From contig NZ_PVTS01000012.1 of the NCBI RefSeq assembly GCF_003003035.1, forward strand, positions 1 to 64,000: DNA of 64,000 nt, read 5' to 3'. The translations under genes were made by a program, and so were the position numbers. The notes beneath the pieces are model-generated. The model did not search any database, had not been told where the DNA came from, and was given only the letters and a program-made list of their open reading frames with translations. Source of the DNA: Marinilabilia salmonicolor. GTDB lineage: Bacteria; Bacteroidota; Bacteroidia; Bacteroidales; Marinilabiliaceae. Positions 17,982 through 28,100 of the stretch are shown piece by piece (position 1 is the first letter of the stretch; each line of letters begins with the position of its first letter).

Positions 17982-20024
17982 ATGATGAGAAATAGAGGTT
18001 TCAATATAAAATCGGTATTCGGAATGCTGCTATCGCTGTTTTTTATAGAGGGGATGGTTGCCCAAAGAATAGAAACTGCTGGTGAGGTGTTGTTGAAATC
18101 GCCAGGGAATCCTGCCAGCAGATATGAATTAAGAACCAGTAGCTCTGATGATGGAAAGAGTATGAAGTGGTTGTCAGATTCAAAAATTCCATTAGATATT
18201 AATGGGAAAATCACACCAACAGCGAGTGGCATTGTTTACGATGTGGAACTGACTGCGCATGAGGATGTTTTCTTTAATTTTAAGCAACGTATCCTGGCTG
18301 AAAGTGCCACACATGAAAATTGTAAGTTTTTTATGCCGGGCTTTTGGTATCGGCATAATTTGCGGTCGCCTAAGGAAGCTCCTTCTTTCCACACAAGTGA
18401 TAGCTGGCTGGTGCGTGAAGATCGCCTGAGTGCACCCCTCACGGGCGTCTATGATGAACAAACAGGTCAATATTATTCCATTTTAAGAAACCAGGAAATA
18501 AGAAAAGCGGCTTATACTGCAATAAATCAGGGGGAAGTAATTCTTTCCGGAGAGAGCGATCTTGGTTTTACCGGTTTTGAAAATATTGATGGAAAAACAT
18601 GGCTGTCGTTCGGTTTTCCTTATCGGGAAGCTCCCAAAACTTATATTCGTAAGTTAACGCTGGCACCTCCCGTAACTACCTTTGCCCGTCTGAGAAAAGG
18701 AGAAACCAGGAAACTTAGTTGGATTGTTTCCAGAGGAACAGCTGCTGACTATGCGGATTTTGTTTCCAAGGTATGGACTTCCACTTATGATCATTTTTTG
18801 CCAAAAGAGGTAGAGCTTGATTATACCGAGGAAAGAGTTAAAGAAGTACTATCCAATTTTTTTGTAGAAAGTTATGTAGAGACCGATGATTTGAATTATT
18901 TTTCAGGAGTTCATCTGAAAACGGATGTTTGTGGACATCAGGGAGATGCAGAGATTGGTTTCGTAGGCCGTGTATTGCTAAATGCCTTTTTTGCTCATCA
19001 ATACGCAGGCGAGCAGGGGGATGAGCAACTTGCGAAGATTACCCAGACCATTTTTAACAGCTATCTTGCAAATGGCTTTACTGGTTCCGGTTTTTTTAGA
19101 GAATTTGTTGATTACGACCGCGATTATGAGACTGATGTTTTTAGTATCCGACGTCAGTCAGAGGGGATTTATGCCATACTCAGTTATCTCGATTACGAAA
19201 AGAAACAGGGCAGAAAGCATCCGGAATGGGAAAAGCAGATGGAGAAATTACTGGCAAACTTCCTCAGGCTTCAGAAAGATGATGGCAGTTTCCCCCGAAA
19301 GTTTAAGGATAATTTCGAAGTTGTAGATGTCACCGGAGGTAGTACTCCGTCAGCGACCGTTCCTTTGGTTATGGCATCCCGGTATTTTAATAAAAAGGAA
19401 TACCTGAAAAGTGCCATTAAATCGGGGAATTATCTGGAGACTGAATTAATTTCCAGATCAGATTATTTTTCATCCACATTGGATGCCAATTGTGAAGACA
19501 AAGAAGCTTCTCTTTATGCCGCCACAGCTATGTATTATCTTGCGCTGGCATCCAATGGAAAGGAACACGACCGGTATGTTGCGCTGGCAAAAAATGCTTC
19601 CTATTTTGCTCTTTCCTGGTATTATTTGTGGGATGTTCCGTTTGCTCAGGGACAGATGCTGGGCGATCTTGGGTTATTGTCCCGTGGCTGGGGGAATGTT
19701 TCCGTCGAAAACAACCACATTGACGTTTTTATTTTTGAGTTTGCTGATGTCTTAAATTATCTGGCCAGGGAAACTTCGGAATCCCGGTTTAGTGAATTTG
19801 CGAAGGTTATAAATTCGTCAATGTTACAATTATTGCCTTACCCAGGACATTTGTGTGGTGTGGCAAAGACCGGATATTATCCTGAGGTAGTGCAACATAC
19901 CAACTGGGATTATGGGAAGAACGGGAAAGGTTTTTATAACGATATTTTTGCTCCCGGCTGGACAGTGGCCTCTCTTTGGGAGATGCTGACACCCGGTTCT
20001 GCAGAAGAATTTATGAAAAAGTAA
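17982..20024 (+). CDS. Exported (alpha/alpha)6-barrel-like protein, probable glycosidase of unassigned family
   Basis: The product has about 680 residues with a signal peptide (FFIEGMVAQ). GTG at 17955 is possible, but ATG at 17982 or 17985 gives a cleaner signal. The first 280 residues look all-beta. The rest is helix-rich with repeated features typical of six-hairpin glycosidases: DVCGHQGDAEIGFVGRVLLN, GFFREFVDYDRDYETDVFSI, RLQKDDGSFPRKF, ANCEDKEASLYAATAMYYLA and a closing HTNWDYGKNGKGFYNDIFAP. I do not recognise a defined GH family. Its place between GH43 genes suggests a debranching hydrolase. Acidic residues in DGSFPRK, NCEDKEA and NDIF are candidates for catalysis. Confidence 0.65.
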   Translation: MMRNRGFNIKSVFGMLLSLFFIEGMVAQRIETAGEVLLKSPGNPASRYELRTSSSDDGKSMKWLSDSKIPLDINGKITPTASGIVYDVELTAHEDVFFNFKQRILAESATHENCKFFMPGFWYRHNLRSPKEAPSFHTSDSWLVREDRLSAPLTGVYDEQTGQYYSILRNQEIRKAAYTAINQGEVILSGESDLGFTGFENIDGKTWLSFGFPYREAPKTYIRKLTLAPPVTTFARLRKGETRKLSWIVSRGTAADYADFVSKVWTSTYDHFLPKEVELDYTEERVKEVLSNFFVESYVETDDLNYFSGVHLKTDVCGHQGDAEIGFVGRVLLNAFFAHQYAGEQGDEQLAKITQTIFNSYLANGFTGSGFFREFVDYDRDYETDVFSIRRQSEGIYAILSYLDYEKKQGRKHPEWEKQMEKLLANFLRLQKDDGSFPRKFKDNFEVVDVTGGSTPSATVPLVMASRYFNKKEYLKSAIKSGNYLETELISRSDYFSSTLDANCEDKEASLYAATAMYYLALASNGKEHDRYVALAKNASYFALSWYYLWDVPFAQGQMLGDLGLLSRGWGNVSVENNHIDVFIFEFADVLNYLARETSESRFSEFAKVINSSMLQLLPYPGHLCGVAKTGYYPEVVQHTNWDYGKNGKGFYNDIFAPGWTVASLWEMLTPGSAEEFMKK

Positions 20025-20039
20025 AAAAAAAACAGAGGA

Positions 20040-21074
20040 ATGAAGAAATTTTATATAGCTGCATTGATTGGTGCTATGCTCATTGCCGGTTGCTCGTGTA
20101 ATAAAAACAACGAAGAACAACGTTCTGATAAAGAGGCTGATAAAACAGGGAGTGTTTACAGTAATCCTGTTGTAAATTACAGCCTTCCTGATCCTACTAT
20201 TATTCAGGCAGAAGATGGCACATTTTATCTTTATGCAACAGAAGATATACGAAATACTCCTATTCATAAATCCAGGAATCTTGTTGACTGGGAATTTGTG
20301 GGTACTGCTTTTTCCGAGAATTCCCGGCCTGACTTTGAACCCAATGGAGGGTTATGGGCCCCTGATATTAATTTTATCAACAATCAGTATGTGTTGTATT
20401 ATTCAATGTCGGTTTGGGGTGGTGAATGGACCTGTGGCATTGGAGTGGCGGTTAGCGATAGTCCTGAGGGACCTTTTACCGATATGGGTATGCTTTTCAG
20501 AAGTAATGAGATTGATGTTCAGAATTCTATAGACCCGTTTTATATTGAGGAGAATGGCCACAACTACCTTTTCTGGGGAAGTTTCCGGGGAATTTATGCA
20601 ATAGAATTAAGTAAGGATGGGTTGAGTCTGAAATCTGGTGCTGAAAAACAGCAAATTGCCGGCACTGCTTATGAAGGAACCTATATTCACAGCAAGGAGG
20701 GAGCCTATTATCTGTTTGCTTCTGTGGGGTCCTGTTGTGAAGGATTGAATAGTACTTATACGACTGTGGTTGGACGTTCAGATAACTTATTTGGGCCATA
20801 TCTCGACAAGGATGGTGAACTTATGATGGAGAATCATCATGAGGTGGTGATTCAGAAAAATAACCGTTTTGTGGGAACAGGGCATAATTCCGAAATCATT
20901 ACCGATGATGCCGGGAATGATTGGTTGTTGTACCATGCGGTGGATACCCAAAATCCTGATGGGCGTGTGTTGATGTTGGACAAAGTGAATTGGATTGACG
21001 GATGGCCCGAAGTGCATAATGATACACCCGGAATCAGTGATCTGGATATGCCTGTTTGGGATAAATCAGAATAG
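20040..21074 (+). CDS. GH43 family arabinanase-like lipoprotein
   Basis: The 344-residue lipoprotein (signal to AGCSC) shows the GH43 layout clearly. SLPDPTIIQAEDGTFYLYAT contains the base Asp, GLWAPDINFINNQYVLYYSM the second blade, NSIDPFYIEENGHNYLFWGS the pKa-modulating Asp, and YEGTYIHSKEGAYYLFAS the acid Glu. GTGHNSEI carries the metal-coordinating His and LLYHAVD closes the fold. The arrangement is that of endo-1,5-alpha-L-arabinanases. It begins 15 bases behind the preceding gene. The substrate, arabinan, is assigned from sequence resemblance by eye and needs a subfamily search. Confidence 0.85.
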   Translation: MKKFYIAALIGAMLIAGCSCNKNNEEQRSDKEADKTGSVYSNPVVNYSLPDPTIIQAEDGTFYLYATEDIRNTPIHKSRNLVDWEFVGTAFSENSRPDFEPNGGLWAPDINFINNQYVLYYSMSVWGGEWTCGIGVAVSDSPEGPFTDMGMLFRSNEIDVQNSIDPFYIEENGHNYLFWGSFRGIYAIELSKDGLSLKSGAEKQQIAGTAYEGTYIHSKEGAYYLFASVGSCCEGLNSTYTTVVGRSDNLFGPYLDKDGELMMENHHEVVIQKNNRFVGTGHNSEIITDDAGNDWLLYHAVDTQNPDGRVLMLDKVNWIDGWPEVHNDTPGISDLDMPVWDKSE

Positions 21075-21085
21075 TTGAAATTTTA

Positions 21086-22915
21086 ATGATTATAGATATG
21101 TTAAGAAGAACATTACTGATATTTTCTGTTTTGATGATTATGGGAATAAATTCCCAATCTCAATGGAAACCGGCTGGGGAGAATATTAAAACTTCATGGG
21201 GAAAAGAGATTGATCCCCAAAATGTGTTACCCGAATACCCTCGTCCTATTATGGAGCGATCGGAATGGCAGAACTTAAACGGGCTGTGGGAATATGCCAT
21301 AGAACCGGTAAAGAATTCGCAGCCCTACAGTTTTGACGGGCAAATCCTTGTTCCTTTTGCTATAGAATCCAGTTTGAGCGGAGTTCAGAAAAGAGTGGGA
21401 AGCGAGAATGTGATCTGGTATAAAAGGTTGTTTGAAGTTCCAACAAACTGGACTGAAAAGAAGGTATTGCTTCACTTTGGAGCGGTAGATTGGAAAACAG
21501 ATATTTGGGTAAATGATATAAAAGTGGGTACTCATGAAGGAGGTTACACTCCTTTTTCATTTGACATTGCTCCTTTTTTATCGGAAGATGGGGATCAGGA
21601 ACTTGTTGTAAGAGTTTGGGATCCTACGGACAAGGGACCTCAGCCCAGAGGAAAGCAAGTCAGTAACCCTGAGGGAATATGGTACACTCCGGTATCAGGA
21701 ATTTGGCAGACCGTCTGGTTAGAGCCAGTTGCCAAAACCTACATTAGTAGTATTCGTACCACTCCGGATATTGATATGAACTGTGTTTCTATTGAGACTG
21801 ATGTCTTTGGAAACAAATATGGTGATGTGGTAAGTGTCACAGTGAAAGCAGATGGTGAAATAGTAACTGTAGCCAGTGCTTCTGTCACTCATCCTCTTGA
21901 GTTAAAATTAGAGAATCCAAAACTCTGGAGCCCGGACTCTCCTTTTCTTTATGACATGGAGATTACGCTGATGAGGGATGGTGAAATAATGGATACAGTG
22001 AAAAGTTATTTTGCCATGCGGAAGATTTCCATGAAGCGTGACGCTCAGGGAATTGTTCGTTTGCAGTTGAATAATAAGAATATATTTCACTTTGGACCAT
22101 TAGATCAGGGTTGGTGGCCCGATGGATTGTACACAGCTCCTTCAGATGATGCACTTAAATACGATATACAAAAGACAAGAGACCTCGGGTTTAATATGAT
22201 TCGTAAGCATGTGAAAGTGGAACCTGCACGTTGGTACACGCATTGCGATCGCCTGGGTATTATGGTCTGGCAGGATATGCCCAATGGTGATTCTGGCCCC
22301 GAATGGCAGAACAGAAGCTACTTTGATGGCATGGAATTTCAGCGAACAGCCCGATCAGAAGAAATTTTCAGGAAGGAATGGAAGGACATTATAGACTATC
22401 TCTATTCTTATCCAAGCATTGCGGTCTGGGTGCCATTCAATGAGCGATGGGGGCAGTTTAAAACCGAAGAGATTGCTGCCTGGTCTAAAACTTATGACCC
22501 TACCCGGCTGGTTAATCCCGCCAGCGGAGGTAATCACTATCAGGTGGGAGATATGCTTGATTTGCATAACTATCCCGAGCCTGAGCTTTATCTTTACGAT
22601 GCTGTGCGAGCCACAGTTCTTGGAGAATACGGAGGTATTGGTCTGGCCGTGAAAGGTCATTTGTGGGCCAAAGACCGGAATTGGGGATATGTACAGTTTA
22701 AGACCTCTAAAGAAGTGACTGAAGAGTATATTCGTTTTGCAAAGAAATTGGAAAAACTGGTTAAAGCGGGCTTCTCCGCTGCTGTTTATACACAAACCAC
22801 TGATGTGGAAATGGAAGTGAACGGTCTTATGACGTACGACCGGGAAGTGGTGAAGGTGGATGAGGAAAAGGTTCGTAAAATTAATCAAGAGGTGATAGGA
22901 GTCGTGGAAAAATAG
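21086..22915 (+). CDS. GH2 family glycoside hydrolase, exported
   Basis: The 609-residue protein has a signal peptide (MLRRTLLIFSVLMIMGINSQ); the Met at 21098 is as likely a start as 21086. Its GH2 architecture has a sugar-binding jelly roll (YPRPIMERSEWQNLNGLWEY, GAVDWKTDIWVND), an Ig-like domain, then the TIM barrel. The barrel has the acid/base in VPFNERWG (Glu about 453) and a nucleophile candidate in GEYGG (Glu about 514). It is shorter than the 800-1000 residues usual for beta-galactosidases, with no C-terminal extra domains. As last gene of PUL 1, a terminator follows. The linkage it cuts (beta-galactoside, alpha-L-arabinopyranoside or other) cannot be told from sequence. Confidence 0.85.
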   Translation: MIIDMLRRTLLIFSVLMIMGINSQSQWKPAGENIKTSWGKEIDPQNVLPEYPRPIMERSEWQNLNGLWEYAIEPVKNSQPYSFDGQILVPFAIESSLSGVQKRVGSENVIWYKRLFEVPTNWTEKKVLLHFGAVDWKTDIWVNDIKVGTHEGGYTPFSFDIAPFLSEDGDQELVVRVWDPTDKGPQPRGKQVSNPEGIWYTPVSGIWQTVWLEPVAKTYISSIRTTPDIDMNCVSIETDVFGNKYGDVVSVTVKADGEIVTVASASVTHPLELKLENPKLWSPDSPFLYDMEITLMRDGEIMDTVKSYFAMRKISMKRDAQGIVRLQLNNKNIFHFGPLDQGWWPDGLYTAPSDDALKYDIQKTRDLGFNMIRKHVKVEPARWYTHCDRLGIMVWQDMPNGDSGPEWQNRSYFDGMEFQRTARSEEIFRKEWKDIIDYLYSYPSIAVWVPFNERWGQFKTEEIAAWSKTYDPTRLVNPASGGNHYQVGDMLDLHNYPEPELYLYDAVRATVLGEYGGIGLAVKGHLWAKDRNWGYVQFKTSKEVTEEYIRFAKKLEKLVKAGFSAAVYTQTTDVEMEVNGLMTYDREVVKVDEEKVRKINQEVIGVVEK

Positions 22916-22943
22916 GAAAAAATATTGTAATGTATTTAGTGTT

Positions 22944-22976
22944 AAAGCTGGTTTCGTCTGGAGCCGGCTTTTTTGT
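22944..22976 (+). terminator. Terminator of the PUL 1 operon
   Basis: An AAGC-GG..TCC-type stem (AAAGCTGGTTTC / GGAGCCGGCTTT with wobble pairs) is followed by TTTTTT, directly behind the GH2 stop codon. Confidence 0.65.
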
Positions 22977-23119
22977 TTTCGGGCTTTTAACAATAGGACC
23001 TACGTAGTGGTTACTGATTGTTAACTAAGTGTGGCTCAACTATAGACATCGGGTTTGAATAAGCTGTAAACGAAAACAGGTGTTCTCCTATCCTGAAGCT
23101 TCCGAGAGCCTGAGATAAT

Positions 23120-23683
23120 CTAGTAATTCCAGATAACGATTAAAATAGCCATATAGTCTTTCAGATGTTTTCTCATCGTTAAAAGAGCTCTTGAAATATG
23201 ATATTCAACTGATTTGATAGAAATGCCTAATTCTTTTGCAATTTCCTTATATGATTTGAATTCTTCACGGTTCATTACAAAAATTTTGGCTGTTTGTTCA
23301 GATAACTCTTCTAATGCCATGGAATATTGATTTTTTATATACTGTAATTCTTCCTCAGAGAAGTCGGGAGGGGTTTCATTGGAAATAAGCTCTAGGATTT
23401 CAATTCGTAATTGGTTGGTGTTTTTATTTGACCTTAAAAAATCGATACACTCATTTTTGACAGTCTTATAAAGCCATGCTTTACTTGCCTTTTCACTATT
23501 GAAATTTTCATGAATGTTCCAGTATTTGACAAAGACCTCCTGGACAATATCTTCACATTGATTAAAGTCATGAATAAAAGTAAAGGAGAAGTGACATAGC
23601 TCTGCGAATAGCCATGTGAAAATGTCATCAAAGCTGTTCTTTTTATCTTTTTTAATAATATCTCTCATTTTGCTTTTACTCAT
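23120..23683 (-). CDS. ECF sigma factor, FecI-like (PUL 2 control)
   Basis: The 187-residue product has sigma region 2 (FTFIHDFNQCEDIVQEVFVK with KAWLYKTVKNECIDFLR) and region 4 (LEELSEQTAKIFVMNREEF, YKEIAKELGISIKSVEYHIS), matching Bacteroidota RNA polymerase sigma-70 family ECF factors. The FecR-type anti-sigma gene lies immediately beyond but on the opposite strand, so the pair is arranged head to head instead of as the usual sigma-then-anti-sigma operon. It would drive transcription of the SusC/SusD operon when the transporter signals occupancy. Confidence 0.9.
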   Translation of the reverse strand: MSKSKMRDIIKKDKKNSFDDIFTWLFAELCHFSFTFIHDFNQCEDIVQEVFVKYWNIHENFNSEKASKAWLYKTVKNECIDFLRSNKNTNQLRIEILELISNETPPDFSEEELQYIKNQYSMALEELSEQTAKIFVMNREEFKSYKEIAKELGISIKSVEYHISRALLTMRKHLKDYMAILIVIWNY

Positions 23684-23998
23684 TTACAGGAAACGAAAGT
23701 AAGTAAAAATTGATATAAGATGTGAAGGAATATTTAGTAATAATTGGGTCTGCCTCACTGAATCTCATGTTGTTTTTTGATTTCTGCGCGCTTCAATTAA
23801 TCATCTTATGTGTTGAAAAATGCGTTTTGTGATGTCTGACATAAGGCAAAGGTAAAAAATATTTAAGAATGAAATATGGTGAATACGTACGTCGGATAAG
23901 GATTTTAAGAATAAAATGTAAAAAAGAATAAAAAAAACTCTCTTTTTGTTTAGGGTGGGAGGCTGTTTTTTCGTTTTAGGGATATCAAATATAGAAAC
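23684..23998. other. Divergent intergenic region between ECF sigma and FecR genes
   Basis: This AT-rich 315-bp gap must carry the promoters of both divergent genes. I see no unambiguous TTTG/TAnnTTTG pair, in keeping with control by an alternative sigma factor. No open frame of note. Confidence 0.5.
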
Positions 23999-24991
23999 AT
24001 GAGCAAGAAAGCTAATTTTAAAAGGTTACTAAGAAAGTTTCTGGTTGGTTCCATTGATGATGCTGAATTGGAGGTTCTACAGAAAGAATTAAAAGATTCA
24101 CCTGAAAATCTGGAGTCGGCCAGGAAAAGTTATTTTGGATTCATAAAACTGGCCGGATTAGAAAGAAGTGCTGTCTGGTTGGATCAGAATAGAAAAGAAG
24201 TTCAGCGGAGAATAGTCAGGCGAAGAAGGTTTACTCAGGGACTAAAAGTTGCAGCATCACTGTTGGCAATAATTGGTCTTTCCGGAGTGCTCCATTTGAG
24301 TGGTATTTTTAATACTACCCAGGAGTGGAAGACTGTTACTGCTGCCAACGGTGAAATTAAAGAGTTTTATCTATCTGACAGTTCACGGATTTATCTTGCT
24401 CCTTCCAGTACTTTAAAATTTCCGGTCAAATTCTCTAAGGATTGCAGGCAAGTTCAACTTAATGGTGAAGCTTATTTTGAGGTGAAAAAGGATACTGAAA
24501 GAAAATTTATTGTTAAAACTTCATTTTCGGAAGTGAATGTATTGGGTACCTCTTTTAATGTAAGAGCATATCCTAATGAGAGATATGAGGAAACATTATT
24601 GGTTGAGGGTGTTGTTTCACTAACGCACCTGGATGAAAAGAAAAATAAAATTCATCAACCTTATATCCTCGAGCCTTTTGAAAAGGTTAAATACAACAAA
24701 GAAGATAATACGACTGAGCGAAAAATTATTGATTCAAAGAATAAGCCGGTATGGATGAATCATCGGATTGCCTTTTACAATCAGTCACTAAGCTTTGTTG
24801 CTAAAGAGTTGGAGCGATTTCATAATGTTACGATAGTTATTGTAGATGAGGGGGTAGGTAAGATCAAAATTAACGGGGAATTTAACAATGAATCGCTGGA
24901 GGAGATATTGAATTCTTTAAAAATCTTATTGCCTATACGGTATTCATATGATATTCAGAATCAGTTAATTCATATTTACTCTTTAAAATAA
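23999..24991 (+). CDS. FecR family anti-sigma factor
   Basis: The 330-residue protein has a cytoplasmic N-terminus that would hold the sigma factor, one transmembrane helix (GLKVAASLLAIIGLSGVLHL, about 80-100), and a periplasmic FecR domain (about 112-205). The FecR domain contains ANGEIKEFYLSDSSRIYLAP, LNGEAYFEVKKD and VNVLGTSFNVRAY. A C-terminal DUF4974 domain of about 85 residues ends with SYDIQNQLIHIYSL. It relays the state of the STN-containing transporter encoded next to the divergent ECF sigma factor. Confidence 0.93.
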   Translation: MSKKANFKRLLRKFLVGSIDDAELEVLQKELKDSPENLESARKSYFGFIKLAGLERSAVWLDQNRKEVQRRIVRRRRFTQGLKVAASLLAIIGLSGVLHLSGIFNTTQEWKTVTAANGEIKEFYLSDSSRIYLAPSSTLKFPVKFSKDCRQVQLNGEAYFEVKKDTERKFIVKTSFSEVNVLGTSFNVRAYPNERYEETLLVEGVVSLTHLDEKKNKIHQPYILEPFEKVKYNKEDNTTERKIIDSKNKPVWMNHRIAFYNQSLSFVAKELERFHNVTIVIVDEGVGKIKINGEFNNESLEEILNSLKILLPIRYSYDIQNQLIHIYSLK

Positions 24992-25046
24992 AAACCTGAC
25001 GGCCTGAAACAGCGAGATGGGGCTTGGGCTTCCCCTAAAAAAAAAA

Positions 25047-25103
25047 CGGTGTATGTTGCTGCATACACCGGAAAAATAAAATCTCCTTTAGGAGACATTT
25101 TTT
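25047..25103 (+). promoter_or_regulatory. Two successive hairpins in the susC-like leader
   Basis: The first is a perfect stem CGGTGTATG / CATACACCG with a 6-base loop (25047-25070). The second is TCTCC/GGAGA with a TTTA loop followed by CATTTTTT (25082-25103), which has the shape of a terminator. Both lie between the fecR and susC-like genes, 25 bp ahead of the latter's start. They could end the fecR transcript or attenuate read-through into the transporter genes. Confidence 0.6.
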
Positions 25104-25127
25104 AATTTGCTAATTAACAACAAAGTT

Positions 25128-28100
25128 ATGGAGAAAAATCAATTTAACCCCTTATTTCTAACAAAAAAAAGACGGCTTAAGTCGTCGAAGGTTATGAGAT
25201 TAATATTTTTGTTTTTAGTGGCTAATCTATTTGTGGTCAATGCATCACAGGGGTTTTCACAGCCGGCTAAGTTGACTGTTAATGAAAAAAACGCAACCCT
25301 GGGGGAAGTGTTTAAAATTATTAAAGACGTTTCCGATTATAATATCTTATACAAGTCTGGTGATTTGAATATTGATAAGGTAGTTAATGTTGACGTCAAG
25401 GACGTTTCTGTTGAAGAGTTACTTGCTGTGGTCCTTGCCGGGGAGAATGTAGAGTATATTATTCAAAATAATCAGATTATCATTAAAAGAATCTTACCGT
25501 CAATAAGATCGGATATTCAGGATGATATGTTTTCCGTTACAGGAAAGGTGATTGATAAAGAGGGATTACCCATTCCCGGAGTCAGTATTTCGGTAAAGGG
25601 AACCACCATAGGAACAATTACCAACAGTAATGGTAATTACTCGTTAAATGTGCCGGAGGAAGATGTGATTCTTGTTTTTTCATTCATTGGCATGCAGAGC
25701 CAGGAAATAGAAATTAATGGAAGATCCGAGATTAATGTTACAATGGAAGAAGATGCTGTTGGTTTGGAAGAGGTTGTAGTTGTTGGTTATGGTGCGCAGA
25801 AAAGGGAAAGCGTTGTTGGAGCTATCTCAACCATAGATCCACAGGGATTATCTGTTTCCAATGCTTCTGTTTCAACAGCTCTGGTGGGTAATCTTTCAGG
25901 TATTGTAGGGGTAACACGTTCAGGTGAGCCCGGAAAAAATAGTGCTGCCGAATTCTATATTCGGGGGATTTCCAGTTTTACAGGTAATAATAATCCTTTG
26001 GTTTTGGTTGATGGTATTGAGCGTGACCTGGATTTGGTGGATACTGAAGATATCAAGTCTTTTTCAATTCTAAAAGACGCATCAGCCTCAGCTGTTTATG
26101 GAGTGAGAGGTGCCAACGGGGTTATTCTTATTACCACTAAACGAGGAACAGAAGGAAAGCCTAAAATAGATCTTCGTGCAGAGTCTGGTATTACTTCGCC
26201 TACTGTGATGCCTGACCTGGTAAATTCAGCTCAATTTGCTTCAATGTATAATGAAGCAAGTGGTGCTAATTATTATTCGGAGGAGGATATTGAGAAGTAC
26301 CGGAATGGAAGTGATCCTGATCTTTTTCCGAGTGTGGACTGGATTGATGAGTTGTATCGGGATTTTGCCAGTAACCAACGTGTCAATGTAAATGTTAGCG
26401 GAGGAAGTAATATTGCTAAATATTATGTATCAGGATCTTTTTATAATGAAAGCTCCATTTTTAAAGATGCCGGGGACAGGTATGATTATAATTCATCTAT
26501 TAATTATAAGCGGTACAACTTTCGGGCAAATATGGATTTTTCATTGACTAAGACCACTAATCTTAATGTCAATCTTTCCAATATATATGAACAATCTTTT
26601 GGTCCAGGTCAATCTACGGGAGGTATATGGGGATATACGTTTGCCACATCTCCTAATGCTTTTCCTAAAGAATATTCTGACGGAACCATTTCTGCCCCCT
26701 CCACCTCTTCAGGATATAACCCATGGAACCTGCTTGTGCATTCCGGATACAGGGAACAATTCTGGAATTCTGCCCAGTCCCTTATTGGATTAAAGCAAGA
26801 TCTTAAAGGTATTACCCCTGGACTTAATGCTGAAATTAAGTTTTCCTGGGATGCTTATACCTCTTCTCTTCAGGTAAGAAACAAAGAACCAAAACAATTT
26901 CATGCCACGGGAAGAGATGAGGACGGAAACCTGATTTTTGGTAACCCGATATATGAAGGAAGTGAAACTCTTGGATATGAGAGATCCAGTACAGGTAGCC
27001 GAACCACATACCTTGAAGGATCAATCAACTATAGCCGCTTGTTTAACGATGTACACCGGATTGGTGGATTGTTTCTTTACAATCATGAGATTTATAATAA
27101 TACACATGCAGGCAATCAGGAAACTTCTCTTCCCTATAAACATCAGGGAATTGCAGCTCGCGTAACCTACGGGTATAATGATACTTATTTCGCTGAATTT
27201 AATATGGGGTACAACGGTTCCGAGAACTTTGCACCCGGGCATCGTTTTGGCTTTTTTCCTGCAGGGGCAGCCGGTTGGCTAATCTCTAATGAAAGTTGGT
27301 TTGCCGGTATAAAAAATACGATAAACAAACTAAAAGTTAAAGCTTCGTACGGAAAAGTAGGTAATGACAATATTGGTGGTGGACGACGTTGGATATATGA
27401 GCCAACCATCGTTGGTGGTAATAGCTGGAATTATGGTGAAACCGGAAATATAGGTGGGGGAAGTATCCGCATTGGCGATGTTGCCAACCCCAATGTCAGT
27501 TGGGAAGAAGTTGATAAAACCAATATCGGGATCGAGCTTGGATTGTTGAATGTTTTAGATCTTCAGGTAGATTATTTTTATGAGAAACGTTCAGGCATTT
27601 TTATTCGAAGAGCTGGTTTGCCTGCAATTGTTGGAGTATCGAATATTCCTTTTGTCAATATTGGTAAAGCGGAAAATAATGGTATTGATGCTTCACTAGA
27701 GTATCGTCAAGAGATTGGTGAAGTTATTCTGACAGGAAAAGGAACATTCACTTATACCAATAATAAATTGTTGGATAATGACGAACCCGACTGGGAATAT
27801 AAATATCAAAACCAAATCGGGAAAAACATTGGACAACCATTTGGTTTGGTAGCACTTGGCTTATTCGAAAGCGAGGAGCAAATAGAAAACAGTCCGAAGC
27901 AAATGTTCGGGCAGTACAGGGTTGGAGATATCCAGTATCAGGATATTAATGGTGATGGCGTTGTTGACTCTTATGACAGGATTGCCATCGGGTATCCTTC
28001 CATACCTAAAGTTGTATATGGTATTGGTGGTAACCTTCAATGGAAATCAATCGATGTCAATGTGTTCTTTCAGGGAGTTGGGCAAACTTCATTCTTTGTA

